Positions 1-5,565 of a stretch of DNA of 5,565 bases are shown here, piece after piece (position 1 is the first letter of the stretch; the number at the start of each line of letters is the position of its first letter). The notes beneath the pieces are model-generated. The model saw only the letters and a list, made by a program, of their open reading frames with translations, did no database searches and was not told the DNA's origin. Made by a program: the position numbers and the translations under genes. This DNA comes from Modestobacter sp. (lineage in GTDB: Bacteria > Actinomycetota > Actinomycetes > Mycobacteriales > Geodermatophilaceae): assembly GCA_025963425.1 (NCBI GenBank), contig JAOPUQ010000198.1:1-5565 (forward strand), read 5' to 3'.

Positions 1-1571
1 CGGCCGTTGTTGAACGTCGTCTGGCTCCCGGCGCTGCCGATGTCGAACGGGCCGGCATCGGTGTCCTGGTAGAGCACCGAGAAGGACTCCGGGCGCATGC
101 CCAGCTCCTCCGCGGCGAGCATCGGCAGCCCCATGACCGAGCCGCTGCCGTTCTCCTGGGCACCGGTGATGATGGTTCCCGTGCCGTCCGGGTTGAGCTT
201 GAGATAGGCGCCGGAGGGCACCGAGAGGCTGAACCACCAACCGACGGCGACGCCGAGGGCCTCGTCCGGGCCGAGGTCGGCGCCCGGCCACCCGGCCAGT
301 TCCGTGGCTCGATCCAGGCACTCCAGGGCGCTGGCGCTGAGGAACGTCTGCCCGGTCTGGCCGGTGTCGCCGGCTCGGACCAGGTTGCGCCGCCGGAACT
401 CGAGCGGGTCGAGGCCGACCAGTCGGGCCAGCTCGTCGGTGTGCTGCTCGACGGCCCAGCACGCCTGGGGTCCGCCGGGTGCGCGGACACTGCCCGCGGG
501 GGTGCGGTTGGTGTAGAGGGTGTGGACCTCGGCGTGCAGGTTCGGGATGCGGTATGGGCCGGCGATCATCATCAGCCCGATCTCGGTGGCGAACAGCGCG
601 TCTCCGCAGTACGCCCCCGAGTCCAGCAGCAGCCGGGCCCGGCGGGCGGTGATGGTGCCGTCGCGCTTGAGCCCGGTGGTCAGCTCGATCCGGGTGGCGT
701 GCCGCACCTTGTCGGTGGCGAGGAACTCTTCGCGCCGGCTGAAGACCAGCCGGACCGGGCGCCGGGTGGCTCGTGCGAGCAGGGCGACATGCGCCTCGAA
801 GTGGAAGTCACACTTGCCGCCGAAGCCACCGCCGAGGTGCGGGACGATGATCCGGACGTCGCTCTGCGAAATCTGCAGGGTCTCGGCGACGCCGGCCCTG
901 GCGGGGAAGGGGACCTGCGTAGTGCTCCAGATCGTCACCTTCCCGCCCTGCCACTCGGCGACCACGGCATGCGGCTCGATCGGGACCGCGTGCACCATGT
1001 CGGTGCGGTAGGTCTCGGTCAGCTCCAGGTCGGCCTCGGCGAAGCCGGCTTCGACGTCGCCCTTGACCGAGGTCATGTGCCCGCAGTCGTTGTGCTCCCG
1101 AGCCACCCCCTCCTGGGTCCGGTAGTCCTGCCACTGCGGGTGGACCAGGGGAGTCGCCGGATCCAGCGCGGCATCCACGTCGAGCACCGGGGGTAGGTCC
1201 TCGTACTCCACCCGAACGGCGGCGGCCGCCGCCGCGGCGTGCTCAAGGGTGTCGGCGGCGACCGCGGCGACAACCTCGGCCTCGAACCGGACCACCTCGT
1301 GCGCGAAGAGGGTGCGGTCCTGGACGAACATGCCGTACCGGACCAGCGGGGCGTCAGCCTGCGTCAGCACGGCGTGCACCCCGGGCATCCGGGCTGCCGC
1401 GGAGATGTCGATGGAGACGATGCGGGCGTGCGCCCGACCGGCGTACACGAACTGGGCGTGCAGCAACCCGGTGAAGGACAGGTCGGCGGTGTACCGGGCC
1501 TCTCCGGTCACCTTGGGCAAGCCGTCACGGCGGACGAAGCGTCGGCCGAGTACCGAGGTCGCACCAGGCAT
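1..1571 (-). CDS. Xanthine dehydrogenase-family molybdopterin-binding large subunit, partial (C-terminus beyond left edge)
   Basis: Large subunit of a cytoplasmic molybdenum hydroxylase, which would hydroxylate an N-heterocycle or aldehyde using water. The visible 523 codons have no stop, against a usual family length of about 700-800 aa. The N-terminal Ald_Xan_dh_C-type domain lies at about residues 15-135 (GLPKVTGEARYTADL near 17-31, VEYEDLPPVLD at 121-131). The first cofactor-binding domain runs from about 165, with STTQVPF at 216-222, GGGFGGK at 247-253 and RAPGGPQA at 363-370. The second begins near 440 (GAQENGSG at 470-477, DTDAGPFD at 503-510). The R363 region matches the substrate-binding arginine region of xanthine dehydrogenase. 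C254 follows GGGFGGK where xanthine dehydrogenases usually have Glu. The catalytic Glu near the C-terminus is off-window. The ATG at 1571-1569 overlaps the upstream stop as TGATG and has a GGAGG site 8 nt before it. The family is certain; the substrate is unknown, and CO or aldehyde oxidation is not excluded. Confidence 0.93.
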   Translation of the reverse strand, partial: MPGATSVLGRRFVRRDGLPKVTGEARYTADLSFTGLLHAQFVYAGRAHARIVSIDISAAARMPGVHAVLTQADAPLVRYGMFVQDRTLFAHEVVRFEAEVVAAVAADTLEHAAAAAAAVRVEYEDLPPVLDVDAALDPATPLVHPQWQDYRTQEGVAREHNDCGHMTSVKGDVEAGFAEADLELTETYRTDMVHAVPIEPHAVVAEWQGGKVTIWSTTQVPFPARAGVAETLQISQSDVRIIVPHLGGGFGGKCDFHFEAHVALLARATRRPVRLVFSRREEFLATDKVRHATRIELTTGLKRDGTITARRARLLLDSGAYCGDALFATEIGLMMIAGPYRIPNLHAEVHTLYTNRTPAGSVRAPGGPQACWAVEQHTDELARLVGLDPLEFRRRNLVRAGDTGQTGQTFLSASALECLDRATELAGWPGADLGPDEALGVAVGWWFSLSVPSGAYLKLNPDGTGTIITGAQENGSGSVMGLPMLAAEELGMRPESFSVLYQDTDAGPFDIGSAGSQTTFNNG

Positions 1572-3121
1572 CAGGAATGCCTCCGTTCTGTGTCGGGGGA
1601 GCGAGCAGGGTGGGGTGGCGAGGCGGCGACCGGGGGGCCGGTAGCGCGCACCCGGATCTGGACGGCCGGGTCGCGCAGGTAGGCCAGGGGCACCTCCTCG
1701 ACTCCGGTCACCTGCAGCCGGTCGGGGTGGGCGCCGGCCTCGATCGCCCGGCTGAAGGCCTCGGTGGTGAGTTGGTCGATTGCCGCGCGGAGCCGGTCGG
1801 GGCGCCCGGAGCAGATCCGCTCGGCGGAGCCGCCGACCGGCGCGATGGCGGCGCCGAGCGCATTGGCCACCTCGAAGTGCGGAGGCCGGATGACCTCGGC
1901 GATCCCGGGCATTCGCTCGGGGGCGATCCAGCCCCCACCGCCCACGACCAGCAGAGGCAGGTCGTCGGCGCCGAGGGCCACGCGGTCGACAGCCTCGGCA
2001 AGCATCCGGTCGGCCTCGGCCAGGCGGTCGGCGAGCGGGCCGTGCCACTGCTCCGCAACCGGGTGGGTGCCGAACCTGGCGCGCCCGGCTGCCACGGCTG
2101 CGTCGGTGAGGGTCGGGACCGCGCCGCCGCAGCAGAGCGCCTCGCGGACCGGACCACCCCCGACCGGCACGTCGATGAGATCGGGCAGTCGGACGTTCGT
2201 GACCACGCCGCTGACCGTGTATGGGCTCAGTGACTGCTGGGGGAAGCCGTTGACGAGGCGGCCGACCGCTGTGCGGGAACCGCCGATGTCGGCGACCACG
2301 GCGTCGGTCACGCCGCTGCTGTGTGCCCCGCCCCGCATGCTGTCGGCGGGGCCGCTGCCGATCAGCAGGACCGGGAACCGGGTGGCGTAGGCAAGGGACA
2401 TCTGTGTGCCGTCGTTCTGGGCGAAGTAGCACTCAGCGTCCATGCCGTGGCGCTGCACGGCTGCCTGCAGGGCTGCCGCGCCGGCCGCGACGCTCCCGGA
2501 GAGCGTTGCGTTCAGCACCGTCGCGTTCTCGCGCTCCAGCAGGCCCATCGAGCCGATCTCGTGGCTGGTGGAGATCGGGATCTCACCCAGTTCGGCGCGC
2601 AGGATGGCCACGGCGCGCAGTTCGTCGGCGGGGTCGACGGGGGAGAAGACCGCGGTGATCGCCACCGCCTCGGCCCGGGGGGCGACCTGGCGGGCGAACG
2701 CGGCGATCGCGTTCTCGTCGAGCGGTGAGATCCTGACCCCGTCGAACTCGCACCCGCCGGCCACGATCGCGGTGCCGGCCGCCACCGTCTCGCGCAGTGC
2801 GGCGGGCCAGGTGACCAGCGGCGGGACGGCGGAGGTGAGCGGGGCACCGATGCGCAGCACGGCGACCCGCTGCAGGCCGGCCCGGGTGTGGATCGCGTCG
2901 GTCGTGCGTGCGGCGCCCAGGGTGACCGCGCCGACTCGCGCGGGGTCGATCGCGGACTTCGCGAGGAGCGCGGTGATCGCGGTCTCGACGCATTCGCCGA
3001 GTTCCGTGGTCGCGGGGACCTTCACCTGGCAGACCACCGCCCCGGCGGCGTCGACCAGGACCGCATCGGCGTTGGTGCTGCCCACATCGATGCCCATGCG
3101 CAACGGTTCGGGGTCAGGCAT
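1571..3121 (-). CDS. Short HyuA-like hydantoinase/oxoprolinase family protein
   Basis: A 516-aa cytoplasmic protein of the actin-like ATPase (ASKHA) fold family that includes HyuA and 5-oxoprolinase, which couple ATP use to opening of cyclic amides. The N-terminal Hydant_A_N-type domain spans about 8-185 (GIDVGSTNADAVLVD at 10-24, VTLGAARTTDAIHTR at 66-80). The Hydantoinase_A-type domain spans about 195-485 (NATVLNATLSGS at 199-210, QNDGTQMS at 235-242, SGPADSMRGG at 256-265, DIGGSRTAVG at 278-287, VVGGGGWIAP at 392-401, EVANALGAA at 417-425). The length fits the short, DUF917-associated subfamily rather than the roughly 680-aa HyuA. The glycine/threonine loops at 14-19 and 280-285 differ from the GGTNTD and GGTTTD forms I recall for the family. 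The C-terminal tail from about 495 is Pro/Arg-rich. The ATG at 3121 overlaps the upstream gene by 8 bp and is preceded by a run of six G; Met9 is a weaker alternative start. No HyuB partner is visible. Substrate unknown. Confidence 0.92.
   Translation of the reverse strand: MPDPEPLRMGIDVGSTNADAVLVDAAGAVVCQVKVPATTELGECVETAITALLAKSAIDPARVGAVTLGAARTTDAIHTRAGLQRVAVLRIGAPLTSAVPPLVTWPAALRETVAAGTAIVAGGCEFDGVRISPLDENAIAAFARQVAPRAEAVAITAVFSPVDPADELRAVAILRAELGEIPISTSHEIGSMGLLERENATVLNATLSGSVAAGAAALQAAVQRHGMDAECYFAQNDGTQMSLAYATRFPVLLIGSGPADSMRGGAHSSGVTDAVVADIGGSRTAVGRLVNGFPQQSLSPYTVSGVVTNVRLPDLIDVPVGGGPVREALCCGGAVPTLTDAAVAAGRARFGTHPVAEQWHGPLADRLAEADRMLAEAVDRVALGADDLPLLVVGGGGWIAPERMPGIAEVIRPPHFEVANALGAAIAPVGGSAERICSGRPDRLRAAIDQLTTEAFSRAIEAGAHPDRLQVTGVEEVPLAYLRDPAVQIRVRATGPPVAASPPHPARSPDTERRHS
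1580..1584 (-). promoter_or_regulatory. Ribosome binding site of the molybdenum hydroxylase subunit
   Basis: GGAGG on the minus strand lies 8 nt before the ATG at 1571, inside the last codons of the upstream hydantoinase-like gene. It fixes the start. With the 1-bp TGATG overlap it suggests translational coupling plus independent ribosome recruitment. Confidence 0.75.
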
Positions 3122-4217
3122 GGTCGCCCCCCGGCCAGGTGCCCCGGGCACCCGCAGGACGCGGCTCCACGGGGCGGTAGTCCAGGTCGTAGCCGAACGA
3201 GCGGGGGCCGACCACGGCCAGCCCCTGCGGGGAACGCCAGACCTCGGGGGCCGGCACGGCAACCACACCCACCCGCTGGCCGTACTGGAGCCGCTCGGTC
3301 CCCACCGGGCGGCCGTTGACCAACCCCAGGACGGCGATGATGTCGGGCACGGTGGCCAGGACCTCGCCGTCCTCGAGCGCGGCGAGCACCTCGTTCTGCA
3401 GTTCCAGCCGCAGCCGCCGGGGCCCATCCCCGTAGGTGCCCTCTACGACGGCGTGCCCGCGGGTGAAACCTGCGCCACCGTTCCACTCCAGCTCCACGAC
3501 CCGGCCTTCGATGAGCACCTGGCCACCGGCCTCGTCGGCCAGCGCGGCGGACCATCCGCTGTTCCGGGCGCGCATCGCCCGGCCCACCGCCACGGCCCGG
3601 GACACCGAGCCCGCGATGGTCGCCGTCTGCGCCACCCGGCCGGGCATGACGTACAGGGCGCCGGCGCAGGTGCCGCCCAGCGTGGCGGCGCAGCTGCGGG
3701 CCAGGCGCTCGGCGCCCAGGTTGTCCCCGGCGTGTACGACGATGTCGTCGTCCCGCCCGGCGGTGAGCACGAGCGGGCTGGCCGGGACCCCAGCCACGTG
3801 CATCGCCTGCTGCTGCATCTCCGGGAAGGCCCGGCCCATGCCGTCGGCGTCGAGCAGCGGGATGCCCAGCCGGGACGCCCAGAGCACCGGCAGGAGCCCG
3901 TTGGCCCCGGCGATCTCATAACACATCAGCACGTCCACGGGGGCGCCGTGCAGGCGGGCCACGGCGTGGGCGAGCCGGGCGCCCTCGGCGCCGCTCCAGA
4001 TCCGCTCCTGGGCGACCGTGGGGGAACCGATGAGCCCGCACGGCATCACCAGGGCCTCCGGGGCCAGGGCGGCCAGGGCGACGACGTCGACCGGGCCGGC
4101 GGAGTCGATCGCGTACCGGGCCATGGCGAGCCCGGTGGCGGTGTCACCGCCGCCGCCGCCGCCGAATATCGCGCAGCCGAGCGCGAAGGCCTCGATGTTC
4201 GCCGCGTCGAGCTGCAC
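3114..4217 (-). CDS. DUF917 family protein (S-Me-THD, S-methyl thiohydantoin desulfurase-like)
   Basis: A 367-aa soluble protein whose whole length reads as DUF917, the family Pfam links to S-methyl thiohydantoin desulfurase. The N-terminal part carries the glycine loop IFGGGGGGD (17-25), CYEIAGANGLLP (99-110) and the very characteristic DADGMGRAFPEMQ (123-135). The C-terminal part carries LELQNE (271-276), PDIIAVLG (291-298), ERLQYGQRVGVVAVPAPEVW (308-327) and GPRSFGYDLDYRP (337-349). Length is normal for the family. The frame stays open far upstream, but that extension is antisense to the divergent regulator. I chose the GTG at 4217 because it puts the family N-terminus (QLDAANIEAFALG) directly after the start; no suitably spaced Shine-Dalgarno precedes it. 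It is the first gene of the operon and overlaps the HyuA-like gene by 8 bp, which supports a joint function. The exact reaction is unproven; a hydantoin-like substrate is inferred from family naming and the neighbour. Confidence 0.92.
   Translation of the reverse strand: MQLDAANIEAFALGCAIFGGGGGGDTATGLAMARYAIDSAGPVDVVALAALAPEALVMPCGLIGSPTVAQERIWSGAEGARLAHAVARLHGAPVDVLMCYEIAGANGLLPVLWASRLGIPLLDADGMGRAFPEMQQQAMHVAGVPASPLVLTAGRDDDIVVHAGDNLGAERLARSCAATLGGTCAGALYVMPGRVAQTATIAGSVSRAVAVGRAMRARNSGWSAALADEAGGQVLIEGRVVELEWNGGAGFTRGHAVVEGTYGDGPRRLRLELQNEVLAALEDGEVLATVPDIIAVLGLVNGRPVGTERLQYGQRVGVVAVPAPEVWRSPQGLAVVGPRSFGYDLDYRPVEPRPAGARGTWPGGDHA
4147..4164 (+). repeat. Six tandem CCG units inside the DUF917 gene
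   Basis: Six perfect CCG units on the plus strand encode most of the Gly19-Gly24 run of the DUF917 protein on the minus strand. Glycine-rich loops are normal at this point of the family, so the repeat is probably a codon-use result. It could slip by whole codons without breaking the frame. Confidence 0.8.
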
Positions 4218-4223
4218 GGGCGG

Positions 4224-4229
4224 AACGTA
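4224..4229 (-). promoter_or_regulatory. Candidate -10 element for a leaderless operon transcript
   Basis: TACGTT on the minus strand fits the actinobacterial TANNNT -10 pattern and ends 6 nt before the GTG at 4217. Transcription would then start at or next to the start codon, giving a leaderless mRNA, which would fit the missing Shine-Dalgarno. I see no convincing -35 at 16-19 bp spacing. This is a weak call, because such hexamers occur by chance. Confidence 0.25.
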
Positions 4230-4259
4230 GCACCCGGGCGAACGGCACTCCTGTACACT

Positions 4260-4276
4260 TTGCACAAATTCTGCAA
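4260..4276. promoter_or_regulatory. Near-perfect 17-bp palindrome, candidate operator
   Basis: TTGCACAAATTCTGCAA is an inverted repeat with TTGCA/TGCAA arms. Seven of its eight base pairs about the central A match; only the C/C pair at 4265/4271 fails. It lies in the AT-richest part of the window, midway in the 87-bp gap between the divergent regulator and the catabolic operon. A further self-complementary TGTACA sits at 4252-4257. Position and symmetry suggest a site for a dimeric regulator serving both promoters. The adjacent PucR-type protein is the obvious candidate, but nothing in the sequence proves that it binds here. Confidence 0.5.
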
Positions 4277-4296
4277 GCCTGGCGTCATTCTGACCG

Positions 4297-4302
4297 AAAG
4301 GG
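4297..4302 (+). promoter_or_regulatory. Candidate ribosome binding site of the PucR-type regulator
   Basis: AAAGGG lies only 2 nt before the ATG at 4305 but 8 nt before the in-frame GTG at 4311. By spacing, the GTG is the better start. By family, the ATG is better, because PucR N-termini commonly read M-x-VR-x-L. The difference is two residues. Confidence 0.4.
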
Positions 4303-4304
4303 CG

Positions 4305-5565
4305 ATGACGGTGCGACAGCTGCGGGAGGTGCTGCGAACACCCGGTCTGTCCCTGGAGAGTCTGGCCGGGACGCCGGGGACGGCGGCGGTCGAACGGATC
4401 TTCCTGGCCGAGGACCTGCTGGAGCTGCGGTCCTGCCCGGCGGCCGCCATCGCGGTGCTCGGCGCCCACGTGAACGAGGCCGTGGATTCCTACCGCTTCG
4501 ACGTCGCGCTGCGGTTGGCCGCCACCCGGGGAGTGGTTGCGCTCGTGCTGGCCGACCCGGCAGCGCCGCGGCCCACGTCGACGTCGATGGCGACGGCCGA
4601 GCGCTTCGGCGTCGCGATCCTGCGCAACACCGAAGCCGTGAACGTCGCCGACCTGGTGTGCGGGCTCGACGTCGCGCTGCGCGGCTCGCCGGAACTCGCC
4701 CTGCGCCGCGCCGTCGTCACCGTTCAGCACCTGGCGACCCGCCGTGGTGCCGATCCCCAGACGTTGGTTGCCGAGGTCGCCGAGATCGCTGACGCGGACC
4801 TGGTGCTGTCCGACCGGCCCGAGGGTGAGCTCGCCTTCCCGCTGGGCCTCGACGACGAGGCCCAGCGCTGGGTCGTGGTGCGCGACGGCACCCGGCATGC
4901 CCGTCCCGAGCTGGCGGTGATCGGTGAGCTGCTGGCGAACTCGATCGGGATGGCGGCGCTGGCCGAGCGCCGCGCACAGGAACTGCCCGTCCGGTCCCGG
5001 GCCGAGCTGCTGTCCGAGCTGTTGGACAGCTCCTCGCGGGGACGGTCGGAGCTGCTGCGACGGGCGCGGTCGCTGGGCCTGCCCATCGACGGTTGGCACC
5101 TCGTAGCGCGGATCGAGCGCAGCGAGGAGCAGTTCCCGGAGACCGACGAAGTTGCGGCGTTCGCCAGCCGGGAGGAGCTGGGCCGGGTGGCGCTGGACGC
5201 GGTGCGCGGCCGGGGCACCTGGCACCTGGCCCGTTCCGAGCGTGGGCTGCTGCTGATCCAGATGTCGCGCAGTGACCCCGGGCCGACCGCGGCCGCCGAC
5301 GTCACCCGGGTGGTGCAGCGGGCCCTCGACGCGGCGGTCGCCGCCCTCCCCTCCGCAGAGCTGTACTGCGGCGTGGGGTCGGCGCACAGCGGTCCGACCG
5401 GCCTGATCAGCTCGGCCGCCGAGGCCCGGGCCGCCGTCGCGGCGATGCGGGCGCGCAGGCGCACCAATACCGCGACGGCCTTCGACGGCCTGGGCCTGCG
5501 CCGGACCCTCGTGGAGTGGTATGCCTCGCACACCGCGCGCACCGCCGTCGACACCGTGCTGGCGC
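4305..5565 (+). CDS. PucR/CdaR-type transcriptional regulator, partial (C-terminal HTH beyond right edge)
   Basis: A transcription regulator of the PucR family, members of which control purine and other nitrogen-compound catabolism. The 420 visible codons have no stop. The N-terminal PucR-like ligand-sensing domain covers about residues 1-125 (TVRQLREVL at 2-10, then VERIFLAEDLLELRSCP at 29-45). A linker of alpha-helical appearance follows. The CdaR/GGDEF-like region is about 230-385 (GVGSAHSGPTGLISSAAEAR at 356-375), then FDGLGLRRTLVEWY at 393-406, which in this family leads into the C-terminal PucR-type helix-turn-helix. That DNA-binding part, and so the proof of function, is missing from the window. 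The gene is transcribed away from the DUF917 operon across an 87-bp gap that holds a palindrome, which suggests local control. The inducer is unknown. Start ATG 4305 or GTG 4311. Confidence 0.88.
   Translation, partial: MTVRQLREVLRTPGLSLESLAGTPGTAAVERIFLAEDLLELRSCPAAAIAVLGAHVNEAVDSYRFDVALRLAATRGVVALVLADPAAPRPTSTSMATAERFGVAILRNTEAVNVADLVCGLDVALRGSPELALRRAVVTVQHLATRRGADPQTLVAEVAEIADADLVLSDRPEGELAFPLGLDDEAQRWVVVRDGTRHARPELAVIGELLANSIGMAALAERRAQELPVRSRAELLSELLDSSSRGRSELLRRARSLGLPIDGWHLVARIERSEEQFPETDEVAAFASREELGRVALDAVRGRGTWHLARSERGLLLIQMSRSDPGPTAAADVTRVVQRALDAAVAALPSAELYCGVGSAHSGPTGLISSAAEARAAVAAMRARRRTNTATAFDGLGLRRTLVEWYASHTARTAVDTVLA

Noticed and set aside
441..1196. Plus-strand 251-aa open frame
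   Set aside because: It is antisense to the molybdenum hydroxylase subunit, whose motifs run through the whole stretch. Long shadow frames are expected at this GC content.
1217..1234. Perfect 18-bp CGG/CCG palindrome that could form a hairpin
   Set aside because: It encodes an alanine run at about residues 112-118 of the molybdenum subunit and lies deep inside the coding region, with no U-tract. It is best explained by GC-rich alanine codons.
1577..2728. Several plus-strand open frames of 111-218 aa
   Set aside because: They are antisense to the HyuA-like gene, show no family motifs, and have Arg/Pro/Ala-rich compositions typical of shadow frames.
3122..3427. Upstream extension of the HyuA-like gene to an ATG at 3427
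   Set aside because: The extra 102 residues lie in a second frame of the DUF917 C-terminal domain and are low-complexity Arg/Trp/Pro/Ser-rich. Family homology starts at GIDVG, just after the ATG at 3121.
4218..4304. A small gene, RNA gene or attachment site in the only intergenic gap
   Set aside because: The gap is 87 bp, with no tRNA-like fold, terminator or open frame that I can support. Only the palindrome and weak promoter-like hexamers stand out.
4218..5531. Minus-strand open frame that continues upstream of the DUF917 start through the whole regulator gene, giving an 805-residue reading
   Set aside because: The extension is antisense to the PucR-type gene, is rich in Gln, Arg and Gly, and has no recognisable family. 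Family homology begins just after the GTG at 4217.
1..5565. Mobile elements, CRISPR arrays, tRNA or rRNA genes, rho-independent terminators
   Set aside because: I saw no transposase motifs, regularly spaced direct repeats, RNA gene signatures or stem-loop plus T-run on either strand. Composition is even across the window.

Overview
The window is uniformly GC-rich (roughly 70% by eye), with strong G/C preference at third codon positions, a GTG start and dense overlapping genes. This suggests a high-GC actinobacterium; no gene here fixes the genus. Almost every base is coding. The one real non-coding stretch is an 87-bp divergent intergenic region at 4218-4304.

Layout. Three minus-strand genes form one tightly packed operon read from 4217 down to the left edge. 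(1) A DUF917 / S-Me-THD family protein occupies 4217-3114 (367 aa). (2) A short HyuA-like hydantoinase/oxoprolinase family protein occupies 3121-1571 (516 aa) and overlaps the first gene by 8 bp. (3) The molybdopterin-binding large subunit of a xanthine dehydrogenase/aldehyde oxidase superfamily enzyme starts at 1571, overlaps the second gene by 1 bp (TGATG), and is cut by the window edge after 523 codons. Divergently, from 4305 on the plus strand, a PucR/CdaR-type regulator begins. It is cut by the right edge before its expected C-terminal helix-turn-helix.

How they may work together (inference). DUF917 proteins and short HyuA-like proteins are a recurring pair, linked by family naming and neighbourhood to hydantoin-like cyclic amides. 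Molybdenum hydroxylases oxidise N-heterocycles, and PucR-type regulators often control purine or related nitrogen-compound catabolism. Together they read as an inducible locus for catabolism of an unidentified N-heterocycle, in which a molybdenum hydroxylase would oxidise the ring and the DUF917/HyuA pair would act on a hydantoin- or lactam-type compound. The substrate cannot be read from the sequence. FAD and [2Fe-2S] subunits, if present, must lie outside the window.

The most notable details are a near-perfect 17-bp palindrome in the divergent promoter region, altered nucleotide-binding loops in the HyuA-like protein, and a cysteine directly after the GGGFGGK motif of the molybdenum subunit, where classical xanthine dehydrogenases carry glutamate.
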